Part shown: in pieces, positions 34,262-41,827 of the stretch | Layout of the letters: the number at the start of each line of letters is the position of its first letter | Numbering within the stretch: the stretch's first letter is position 1 | From: Paenibacillus agricola | Lineage (GTDB): Bacteria; Bacillota; Bacilli; Paenibacillales; NBRC-103111 | Direction: 5' to 3' | Length of the DNA stretch: 53,630 bases | NCBI RefSeq assembly: GCF_011440305.1 | Contig: NZ_JAAOIW010000028.1 | Location: 1-53,630, forward strand | Notes under the pieces: model-generated | Databases searched by the model: none | What the model was told of the DNA's origin: nothing | What the model saw: the letters and a program-made list of their open reading frames with translations, nothing else | Made by a program: the position numbers and the translations under genes

Positions 34262-35080
34262 TCACTTTTGATAAACAACTGGAAAATGCTCGCCCGCCAA
34301 AATGTCTCCCGGTTTAATATCCACATATGGCAGCATCGGATGTTTCCCAAACGGCACGTAGCGTGTGTGTCCTGGCATATAATGGACAGCAATAGCACGG
34401 CGTTTCAAGCCAGACCGATTATTCGGGCTTCCATGCCAAGTCAGGGAGTGATGGTAGCCTACCTGCCCTTTCTTAATCTCAAAGGGGATCGCTGTCAGGT
34501 CTGCTCCTCCGGGAAGCAATTCTGGCTTTCGGTGATACGGCATAAACTCCTCGTTGCTGGCCAAATATTTTTGGTGATCTCCCCATTTATGGCTCCCAGG
34601 CACCATCCACATGCAGCCATTCTCAATAACTGCATCGTCAAGAGCGACCCAGGCGCTAACGAGATCGGCAGGCTGAATAATTGGCCACAACGGATGATCT
34701 TGATGCCAAGCGGTCGGTCCACCTGTTACCGGAGGCTTGTATTGAATCTGGTCATGCCATACACGAAGTGTATCCGTCTGGCAGAGCTGGGCAACCTCTT
34801 CACAAATAAGGGAATGGCCTGCATGCTGTAGAAAGGCATCACTCACCATCCAAATATTGACGATTTGAATGACCTTCTCATTGGCGACCATTTTCATCCC
34901 GTCATAGGGCGATTCGCCTTCCTTCATATTGCGGTTTAAAACCGGCCGCTTAACCGATTTACCCTCCATAACCAAATCCAATTCCGTTCGCAGCAGCTCC
35001 ACCTCGCTGTCACCCAGCACGACACCCCCTTTTAAAAATCCGTTCCGTTCAAATTCCTCAATCTGCGCAGCATTCAGCAT
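34262..35080 (-). CDS. Phytanoyl-CoA dioxygenase (PhyH)-family Fe(II)/2-oxoglutarate oxygenase
   Basis: 272 aa from the ATG at 35080, which follows GAGGGG; an upstream in-frame ATG overlaps that site. The metal triad is H126-x-D128 (AWHQDHP) and H216 (LTWHGSPNNRSG), with a following Arg for 2-oxoglutarate (R222 or R228, in NNRSGLKRRAIAVHYMP). PhyH enzymes hydroxylate small molecules using O2 and 2-oxoglutarate. The gene leads a two-gene operon with the NHL protein and is divergent from an AraC regulator. The substrate is unknown; a sugar-derived or secondary metabolite would fit the surroundings. Confidence 0.87.
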   Translation of the reverse strand: MLNAAQIEEFERNGFLKGGVVLGDSEVELLRTELDLVMEGKSVKRPVLNRNMKEGESPYDGMKMVANEKVIQIVNIWMVSDAFLQHAGHSLICEEVAQLCQTDTLRVWHDQIQYKPPVTGGPTAWHQDHPLWPIIQPADLVSAWVALDDAVIENGCMWMVPGSHKWGDHQKYLASNEEFMPYHRKPELLPGGADLTAIPFEIKKGQVGYHHSLTWHGSPNNRSGLKRRAIAVHYMPGHTRYVPFGKHPMLPYVDIKPGDILAGEHFPVVYQK

Positions 35081-35116
35081 ATACAATTCCCCTCTCATTG
35101 AAACCAGCTTAATTTC

Positions 35117-35159
35117 GGTGATATAGTGGTGATATAGGTAAGTATACGAATGCTAGCAA
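35117..35159 (-). promoter_or_regulatory. PhyH operon promoter with tandem direct repeat
   Basis: On the minus strand -35 TTGCTA (35154-35159), 17-bp spacer and -10 TATATC (35131-35136). An 11-bp tandem repeat (GGTGATATAGT at 35117-35127, GGTGATATAGG at 35128-35138) covers the -10. AraC-type proteins bind such direct half-sites, so this is a likely operator for the divergent regulator. Confidence 0.55.
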
Positions 35160-35228
35160 GGGATGTATGTAGACAAAACCAAGAGGCATTTATACTTTTC
35201 TAATATCATTATTAGGAGTGGCTTACTC

Positions 35229-36089
35229 ATGAACGTAGGTTCCATCCTGACCCTGACGCCAACCATCAATTTCGCTCACCGTGACAGAGCAGACGCACAT
35301 GTTTCCTGGGGACCCAGGACGATCCCCGACTGGCAATTTTTCTATGTTATTGAGGGGGAAGCGGAGCTTCTGTATGACCAAAAGCAGCAGCGGATCAAAG
35401 CAGGGGAATGTGTGTTATTCGGCCCTGATAGCCCGAATCGTCTAAGCACCGTTACGGAAGCCGTCTTCTACAGCGTTCATTTTGATTGGTGCCATCCCTC
35501 GCCGGAGCCCATCCATCCCGCCTATCGCATACAGGCAGTCTCCATGGCGGACTTTTCTCGCGCAGCTCCGGTCTATCATATGGATTTTCCCGTCTATGGT
35601 AACGTAGCCATTCCTTGCTGGTTTGATGTTCCAGAGCTAGAGCAGATTTTTCCCAGGATCATAAAAGAATATCAGCTGGAGCAGCCAGGCTACGCCTTCG
35701 TGATGAGAGCCCTGCTGATGGAGCTCATCGCAATCCTCATGCGTCATGTCCTAGATCAATCCTTAAGCGGAAAAGCCAGTAAAATAGAGCCGGCGCTCCA
35801 TGCCATGCGAATCCACCCCGAGGAACCGTGGACGGTCGAGCAGCTCGCCGATTTGTGTGGGTATCACCCGATCCATTTTACCAAGCTCTTTAAGGAGGAG
35901 ATGGGGAGAACGCCAAAGCACTATTTAATTTCGGAGCGTATGAAGCGTGCAAAACAAATGCTTCTTGGTGGACTTTCGCTTAGTAATATCGCCGAAAAGC
36001 TGAAATATTCCAGCATTCATTATTTCAGCCATCAATTCAAGAAGGAAACAGGGCTAAGTCCAAGCGAATTCAGACAACAGGGCAGCTAA
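35229..36089 (+). CDS. AraC-family transcriptional regulator with cupin sensor domain
   Basis: 286 aa from the ATG at 35229, after AGGAGTGG; upstream in-frame starts lack a site. The N-terminal half is a cupin-type ligand domain (DWQFFYVIEGEAELLYD, KAGECVLFGPDSPNRL). The C-terminal half has two AraC HTH units (HPEEPWTVEQLADLCGYHPIHFTKLFKEEMG and LGGLSLSNIAEKLKYSSIHYFSHQFKKETG). It is divergent from the PhyH/NHL operon, separated by 148 bp with a repeat operator, and very likely controls it. A soluble one-component regulator, unlike the membrane AraC proteins elsewhere in the window. Confidence 0.9.
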   Translation: MNVGSILTLTPTINFAHRDRADAHVSWGPRTIPDWQFFYVIEGEAELLYDQKQQRIKAGECVLFGPDSPNRLSTVTEAVFYSVHFDWCHPSPEPIHPAYRIQAVSMADFSRAAPVYHMDFPVYGNVAIPCWFDVPELEQIFPRIIKEYQLEQPGYAFVMRALLMELIAILMRHVLDQSLSGKASKIEPALHAMRIHPEEPWTVEQLADLCGYHPIHFTKLFKEEMGRTPKHYLISERMKRAKQMLLGGLSLSNIAEKLKYSSIHYFSHQFKKETGLSPSEFRQQGS

Positions 36090-36170
36090 GCAAGAGGTTT
36101 ACAGAGATTCCTCCATTCAAGGTGGAACGAAAGCCTTTAAAAGCTACTTAGGGTGAATGGGGAATACACA

Positions 36171-36195
36171 AAAAGCCACCCCGAAGAGTGGCTTG
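36171..36195 (-). terminator. GCCACC-type terminator hairpin, boundary repeat copy E
   Basis: On the minus strand AAGCCACTC-TTCG-GGGTGGCTT followed by TTTTTGTG; the loop is a stable UUCG tetraloop. It lies between the convergent AraC and oxidoreductase genes, 23 bp beyond the oxidoreductase stop. The flank GGAATACACA matches copies C and F, but no tRNA sequence is attached. Confidence 0.85.
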
Positions 36196-36217
36196 GCATT
36201 TCTTAAGACAGGTTAAA

Positions 36218-37276
36218 TTACGAATTTTGGCGATGGCATTCTTCCATAACGGCAATTTGTTGGCGAACCTGCTGTGGGGTAACCTCGAGCGCCTTGCCTT
36301 GCACAATTGTATTGTAAAGCATGCCGTAGAAGCTTTGAGCCATCGTATGAAATAAATCTTTCCCTTGATCTTCGGGAATTTCCCAGCTTTCTTCATACCA
36401 TTTCAGCTGTTCACGGCAATAGGCCGGTTCATTTTTTTCGTTTACCAAAGGTGTTGACACTAATTTCAGTTCTCCGGCTTCCTCTGGCTTGAAAAACTTC
36501 CAATCCAGATGTGTCGTGCTTCCCTTGATACCGCCTTTGGTTCCCTGCACGTTATAGGTAAAGCTCGGATACGCGCAGCAAGAGGAAATCTCGACATCAA
36601 TGACTGGGCGTCCATGTCCATGCAGGATCACTTTTACGTAGTCCTCGGCATCTCCTGCCGTATTGGCACGATCCATAATGGAAGTAACATTCGGCATGGA
36701 TTCACTATTAAAGAATTGGAGAGCCTGATCGACCGGATGCGGCCCCGTATTTAAGAGATTACCGCCGTTGTTGGCTTGCAAGGTCTGCCAATCCCATCTT
36801 CTCGCGAAATTGTTATAAGCTATACTGACCTGTACCACTCTGCCGATATCGCCGGATTCGATGATTTCCTGAATCTTAGTAAATGCGGGGGCATACCGCG
36901 ATTGCTGATATACAGCAAGTAATTTCCCTGATTTTTTTGCCGTTTCAATCAGGGTATCCACCTCTGCCGCCGTTCTGGCAAGCGGTTTTTCACATAATAC
37001 ATTAAATCCGTGCTCCAATATTTCCTTGGAAATGGAATAGTGAAAGTTGCTGGGGGACGCATTAATGATTAAGTCCAGATCCGTTCTTTTAAACAGATCA
37101 CGATAATCACTATATACATCGCAATTCAACTCTTGTTTAGCCCTTTCCAACCGCTCCTCCAGCTTGTCAGCAACTGCTACAATTTGAAATTGCTCCTTCA
37201 GCTGGCTTAAAGAGAAAGCATGTATATCCCGACCACTACGTCCTTGACCAATTATAGCTACTCTGATCTTGCTCAT
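36218..37276 (-). CDS. Gfo/Idh/MocA-family NAD(P)-dependent oxidoreductase
   Basis: 352 aa. N-terminal Rossmann fold with IIGQGRSGRDIHA, E96-K97-P98 (LCEKPLA) where Lys is the catalytic residue, and the C-terminal motif GGNLLNTGPHPVDQ with H180 and D183. The glycine motif is GQGRSG. Such enzymes oxidise or reduce sugars and inositols. The start overlaps the stop of the isomerase gene by 4 bp (ATGA). Likely pathway: imported sugar, isomerase/epimerase and oxidoreductase working in sequence. Last gene of its six-gene operon. Confidence 0.9.
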   Translation of the reverse strand: MSKIRVAIIGQGRSGRDIHAFSLSQLKEQFQIVAVADKLEERLERAKQELNCDVYSDYRDLFKRTDLDLIINASPSNFHYSISKEILEHGFNVLCEKPLARTAAEVDTLIETAKKSGKLLAVYQQSRYAPAFTKIQEIIESGDIGRVVQVSIAYNNFARRWDWQTLQANNGGNLLNTGPHPVDQALQFFNSESMPNVTSIMDRANTAGDAEDYVKVILHGHGRPVIDVEISSCCAYPSFTYNVQGTKGGIKGSTTHLDWKFFKPEEAGELKLVSTPLVNEKNEPAYCREQLKWYEESWEIPEDQGKDLFHTMAQSFYGMLYNTIVQGKALEVTPQQVRQQIAVMEECHRQNS

Positions 37277-38097
37277 ACCGTCACCTCCGAAGCTAATTTA
37301 CGCATATATTGGACATACTGCGGAAAAGCAATTTCTGGGTTATCCAATTCTGGATGCCATTTTTTCTCCCATTCCAATGTGAAGTAACCTTGATAGCCCT
37401 CGCGGATTAAAAGCTGGTATATCGCCTTCAGCGGAATATCGCCTTCACCGGTCAAACAATATTGAAAATCCTCTCCGCCGTTTTCTCCAGCGCGTGAATC
37501 CTTCACATGGGTGTATTCAATCCACTGCCCTAATACACTCCAGCTATCCTCAGGCTGTTCCCCTACCATTCGGTAAGGATGGTGTACATCCCATAGTACG
37601 CCGACAGCTTCTGTATCAACCTGCTCCATGACAGTTTTCATATCGGCGCAAGCAATCCAGTCATCATGCGTTTCAATTAGCAGCTTAACGCCATGTGCCT
37701 TCGCAATTTTCGCCATTTCACTTACATGGGTTATAACCCTTTGAACAGCCGTATCCCGGTTGACGTCGCCAATCTTTCCACCAAATACACGAATATAACG
37801 TGTACCGAAAATGGAGCAAAGCTTTGAGAATTCGGTAATCTCTTGAATATTCTTCTCGAAATTTTCTTCTGAAAATAAATGGACGGAGCTGGAAAAACAA
37901 GAAACGTGGAGCCCGGCATCCGTAATTTGGCTAAGTGTTTTTTGAACCGATTCAGAAAACTCAGGGAGCTTATAAATGTTCATTTCGCCAGTCAAACCCC
38001 TAAAGTCTATCGCATCAAAGCCGTACTCTACGGCGCTTGCAATAATTTTGTCTAAGGGCCATTCTGGACATCCTAAAGTGGTAAAAGATAATTTCAT
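37273..38097 (-). CDS. Sugar phosphate isomerase/epimerase (xylose-isomerase-like TIM barrel)
   Basis: 274 aa AP_endonuc_2-type TIM barrel. Metal and acid/base residues are visible in LIETHDDW, VLWDVHHPYR, YTHVKDSRAG and FTLEWEKKWHPE. Related proteins include IolE/IolI and hydroxypyruvate-isomerase-like enzymes. It lies 138 bp downstream of the binding protein gene and is coupled by overlap to the Gfo/Idh gene, a common pairing in inositol and rare-sugar catabolism. The substrate is not identifiable. Confidence 0.88.
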   Translation of the reverse strand: MKLSFTTLGCPEWPLDKIIASAVEYGFDAIDFRGLTGEMNIYKLPEFSESVQKTLSQITDAGLHVSCFSSSVHLFSEENFEKNIQEITEFSKLCSIFGTRYIRVFGGKIGDVNRDTAVQRVITHVSEMAKIAKAHGVKLLIETHDDWIACADMKTVMEQVDTEAVGVLWDVHHPYRMVGEQPEDSWSVLGQWIEYTHVKDSRAGENGGEDFQYCLTGEGDIPLKAIYQLLIREGYQGYFTLEWEKKWHPELDNPEIAFPQYVQYMRKLASEVTV

Positions 38098-38234
38098 GTA
38101 GGTTCACTCCGTTATGGTGAAGGATGGGTGTATCTAACTTTTGAACAGAGAGGCGCCGAGGGCCTTGGGGGCCATCAGGCGTCCTTGTCTTCATCACAGA
38201 TTTCCGGCCAAACTGCCGTCATCAGGTTACGCTT

Positions 38235-39764
38235 TTATCCGTTTTTCTTCTTGTAGGAAACATTCATTTCCTCAATAATTTTGTTAAAGTTGGCATCGGT
38301 CTTTAATTGTTCTACAAACTTGTCATAATTGGCTGGGGTTTCCTTGCCCACAATCATTTTGACCTTCAAATCGATAATTTTCTTTTGGTATTCAGGCCAA
38401 TATTTAATCCATGCATCAGAATCAACCCCGATGGAAGGATCCAGAACTGCAAATTTAGTCCGTTCGTCGATGATCTTAGTGTGACGATCGTAAAATTCTT
38501 TGGGAATACCAGCCTTGTAGGCTTTCTGGTATTTATCGTATTTCAGGAAAATTTGTCCCATAGCCTGCTGAGAGACATTGTCCTTCTTCGCTTGTTCTGT
38601 CGGGATTTTAAAGCCGTCCTGCTCGGTGAAATGAACATCCTTAAAGCCGTAATTGGCCAAATCAGATCCTTCATCGGAAGCGCCGAAGTCCATGAACTCC
38701 ATAATTTTCTTCACTTTAGCTTCAGGTACTTTTTTGGGAATCATAAACATGCCGAACGCGCCTGGATCCGTTATAGTGGTACCGTTCAACGATACAAGGG
38801 GCTCTACGTAAGCATCAGGTTTTATCTTCTTGAGCTCAGCTGTTGACTCCCAGGCCTGATCCATGGGAACAGCATCCAGGCCGCCTTTGCCTGACTTCAT
38901 CATATCGAGCGTCTGCGTTTGCTTCAAGATACTGAAATCCTCGGGGATCAGCTTCTCTGCATACAATTTATTCAAATACATAAGGGCTTCTTTTTGCGAT
39001 GGTAAGAAAATGACAGGTGTCAATTTCCCATTCTCCAGCTTCCAATCTCCAAAGGTTTTCGTAAAGGCTGTTTCAATGACATTGAACTTACCTACACCCG
39101 TTGGGTCCGTATACCCCAGAAAACCGTAAGTGTCGTCTTTTCCGTTGCCATCCGGGTCCTTGGTAGCAAAGGCTTTCATCACTTCATACAGCTCATCCGT
39201 GGTAGTGGGTTCCTTCAATCCAAGCTTATCCAGCCAATCCTTGCGGACATTGAGCGCTGTTTGACCATAGACTGGTCTTACACGTGGAATACCGTAGTTT
39301 TTACCATCGCCAAACGCGAGGTTTTTCCAGGTAAGCTCAGGAAATTTGGAAAGGTTGGGATAGCTTTTGTACAGCGTTGTCAAATCCCAGAAAGCACCTT
39401 GCTGCGACATACTTTTAACCAATGGGTAGCGCTGCGGATAATCGGCGAGAATCATATCCGGCAAATCCCCTGACGCCAAGGTTACGTTCAACTTGTCAGC
39501 GTAGTTATTCGGCGAAACCCAAGTAATTTTCAGCTTTGTGTTCGTACGTTTTTCAATCTCTTTGATAATTACATTATCTTCACCCGGGGGCTCTTGCGAG
39601 AAGAACGTTGACATGATACTGATTTCTGTGGGCGCTTCCTTCTTGTCACCCGCGCTACCGCCTGTAGGCCCCGGATTCGAACTGCAAGCCACGGTCGTTA
39701 CTAATAATACAGCTGCAGCCATAACCGGTATTGCCTTCATGGCTGATTTTTTCTTGAAAACCAT
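38235..39764 (-). CDS. ABC transporter extracellular solute-binding lipoprotein (CUT1, LplA-like)
   Basis: 509 aa. The signal sequence ends in lipobox TVAC (Cys about residue 27), followed by a short Ser/Gly/Pro linker. It has the LplA-type motifs DWLDKLGLKEPTTTDELYEVM and DPDGNGKDDTYGFLG. It should deliver substrate to the permeases encoded at 39795-41651. The gene lies 30 bp downstream of the LplC-type gene. Confidence 0.9.
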   Translation of the reverse strand: MVFKKKSAMKAIPVMAAAVLLVTTVACSSNPGPTGGSAGDKKEAPTEISIMSTFFSQEPPGEDNVIIKEIEKRTNTKLKITWVSPNNYADKLNVTLASGDLPDMILADYPQRYPLVKSMSQQGAFWDLTTLYKSYPNLSKFPELTWKNLAFGDGKNYGIPRVRPVYGQTALNVRKDWLDKLGLKEPTTTDELYEVMKAFATKDPDGNGKDDTYGFLGYTDPTGVGKFNVIETAFTKTFGDWKLENGKLTPVIFLPSQKEALMYLNKLYAEKLIPEDFSILKQTQTLDMMKSGKGGLDAVPMDQAWESTAELKKIKPDAYVEPLVSLNGTTITDPGAFGMFMIPKKVPEAKVKKIMEFMDFGASDEGSDLANYGFKDVHFTEQDGFKIPTEQAKKDNVSQQAMGQIFLKYDKYQKAYKAGIPKEFYDRHTKIIDERTKFAVLDPSIGVDSDAWIKYWPEYQKKIIDLKVKMIVGKETPANYDKFVEQLKTDANFNKIIEEMNVSYKKKNG

Positions 39765-39794
39765 CTTTGTGACCTCCTCAGCATTGTTTATATA

Positions 39795-40673
39795 TCATTC
39801 CTTAACAGAGCCAACCATAACACCTTTGGCAAAATGCTTCTGCAGGAATGGGTATACCAGAATAATAGGTACTGTGGCAACGACTACTGCCGCCATTTTC
39901 AAGGTTTCCTTAGGCATTTCTTGTTCAGAAGCGATTTGACTGGCAAGCTCGCCGCCACTGGTCGAGGAATCGATCAGCATATTTTGCAGCAGCACCTGAA
40001 GAGGCCACTTGTCAAAATCGTTAATGTACAGAATCGCGTGAAAAAATACGTTCCAATAGCTTACCGCATAAAACAGGCCGAATGCCGCCAGCGAGGGTAG
40101 TGATAAGGGAAGAATGATTTTCACCCAAATTCCCATGTCATTGCAGCCGTCGATACTTGCTGCTTCCTCCAAGCTCACAGGAATACTGTCATAAAAGCTT
40201 TTCATTAGGAAAATGTACCAACCGCTGGTTAAGGCGGGAATAATTAATGACCAGATACTATTGATAAGCCCGAGGCTTTTTACAACCAAATACGGCGGAA
40301 TAATGCCAGGATTAAATAAGATGGAGATCAATACGAGGAGCAATAAGATTTTTCTGCCCCTTAACCTTCTTCTGGACAAGGAATAAGCAAAGCTCGAGGT
40401 AACCGCAAGGCTTAACAAGGTTCCAACAATCGCGAGAAATGCACTGTTTCCCCCGGCACGGATGAATGCACCTGTGGACAGCAAATACTCATAATTGACC
40501 AGTGTCCATTCGGACGGAAAGACGAAAGCTCCACCTTTTTGGATATATTCTGAGGGTGTCGCAAAAGATACAAGTAGGATATATAAAAAGGGTAGCAAAG
40601 TAATAAGACCAATAAAAATGAGAACGATCGTAATCAGATAATCAAAGGTTGATGCCCGGGTATTTCTAGTCAT
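39795..40673 (-). CDS. ABC transporter permease, LplC/YtcP type
   Basis: 292 aa, six helices, EAA loop SLEEAASIDGCNDMGIWVKIILPLS and C-terminal LQKHFAKGVMVGSVKE. It lies 12 bp downstream of the LplB-type permease. No ATPase is encoded, so a shared MsmX-like protein is expected. Confidence 0.92.
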   Translation of the reverse strand: MTRNTRASTFDYLITIVLIFIGLITLLPFLYILLVSFATPSEYIQKGGAFVFPSEWTLVNYEYLLSTGAFIRAGGNSAFLAIVGTLLSLAVTSSFAYSLSRRRLRGRKILLLLVLISILFNPGIIPPYLVVKSLGLINSIWSLIIPALTSGWYIFLMKSFYDSIPVSLEEAASIDGCNDMGIWVKIILPLSLPSLAAFGLFYAVSYWNVFFHAILYINDFDKWPLQVLLQNMLIDSSTSGGELASQIASEQEMPKETLKMAAVVVATVPIILVYPFLQKHFAKGVMVGSVKE

Positions 40674-40685
40674 AGTCTCACCTCC

Positions 40686-41651
40686 TCAATATAAACCATC
40701 TTCGCCGAATTTCTTGGCCAACCAGTTGGTCGATACGACCAAAATCAGCGCCACAACCGATTTGAAAAGCCCCACGGCTGTTGTAAAGCTGAATTGTCCA
40801 TTTTTGACTCCCATACGGAATACATAGGTTTCAAATACGTCTGACACACTGGATACCGCGCTGCTGGTCATTAAGTATACTTGTTCAAAACCAACATCCA
40901 TAACCTGCCCAAGCCGCAGAATCAATAAGGTAATAACTACGTTCTTAATGGCTGGCAGCGTGACATACCACATTTGATGCAAGCGATTCGCGCCATCCAT
41001 CTTGGCTGCTTCGTAAAGCGCCGGATCTGTACCCGCAATTGCCGCCAAAAAGATAACGGTTCCCCATCCCGCTTCCTTCCATATGGATTGCAAGGTCAGC
41101 ATGATCCAAAAATAATTCGGATTCGTCAGGAAGTCGATTTTATCAAAGCCCATCATAACGACAACATTATTGACGATTCCTCCAGTTCGGGAGAACAATA
41201 AGAAGGTCATGCCCGCGATAATAACCCACGAGAAAAAGTGGGGTAAATATACAATGCTTTGAATAGTTGATTTGAATTTCATATTCCGAACTTCGTTTAA
41301 TAGAAGAGATACGACAATCGGTACGGGGAAGAAAAAAACGAGATTAAGCAGACTGATCATCATGGTATTTCTAAACAGATTCCAAAACTCACTACCCAAG
41401 AAGAAACGTTCGAAATTCTCAAACCCTACCCACTTGCTTGCCAAAAAGCCTTGATAGGGAGAGTAATCCTGAAAAGCTATTAGAATTCCACCCATAGGTA
41501 CATACTTGAAAATAAGAAAGTAAAGGGCTCCTGGCAAGGCTAATATATATAGGTATTTATCCCTCAGGATGTCCTTCATTGCCGACTGGAATTTACTTCT
41601 GTTTCTTGTCGGTCCAGCATTTTTTTCTAATTCTACCAACGTGTTTTGCAT
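40686..41651 (-). CDS. ABC transporter permease, LplB type
   Basis: 321 aa with LIFKYVPMGGILIAFQDY, six helices, EAA loop ALYEAAKMDGANRLHQMWYVTLP and C-terminal WLAKKFGEDGLY. First transport gene of the operon, 168 bp downstream of the regulator and separated from it by a terminator, so it probably has its own regulated promoter. Confidence 0.92.
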   Translation of the reverse strand: MQNTLVELEKNAGPTRNRSKFQSAMKDILRDKYLYILALPGALYFLIFKYVPMGGILIAFQDYSPYQGFLASKWVGFENFERFFLGSEFWNLFRNTMMISLLNLVFFFPVPIVVSLLLNEVRNMKFKSTIQSIVYLPHFFSWVIIAGMTFLLFSRTGGIVNNVVVMMGFDKIDFLTNPNYFWIMLTLQSIWKEAGWGTVIFLAAIAGTDPALYEAAKMDGANRLHQMWYVTLPAIKNVVITLLILRLGQVMDVGFEQVYLMTSSAVSSVSDVFETYVFRMGVKNGQFSFTTAVGLFKSVVALILVVSTNWLAKKFGEDGLY

Positions 41652-41759
41652 TCCCTGCCACCTTCCTTGTGTTCACATGAATTGATGTTCTCAATGTACA
41701 TGACGGCTCCATTTCTCACAATTCAACATTTTCTCAATACGATTAACTGGAGTATTACT

Positions 41760-41774
41760 TTTTCCCGTTTGCAT
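41760..41774 (-). promoter_or_regulatory. Possible cre site in the promoter region of the third transporter
   Basis: The minus strand reads ATGCAAACGGGAAAA: the first half of the cre pattern (WTGNAANCGN) is perfect, with two mismatches in the second half. It lies between the regulator terminator and the permease start. Weak on its own; the second cre-like site of this operon (44205-44218) adds some support. Confidence 0.3.
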
Positions 41775-41795
41775 ATTTTCGAGTCTTTTTCATGC

Positions 41796-41827
41796 AAAAA
41801 AGGCTGTATGCTCATCGCATTACAGCC
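41796..41827 (-). terminator. Rho-independent terminator of the membrane AraC regulator
   Basis: GGCTGT.ATGC...GCAT.ACAGCC hairpin on the minus strand followed by TTTTTT. The stem begins within the last codons and stop (TAA at 41820-41822) of the regulator gene. Confidence 0.82.
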
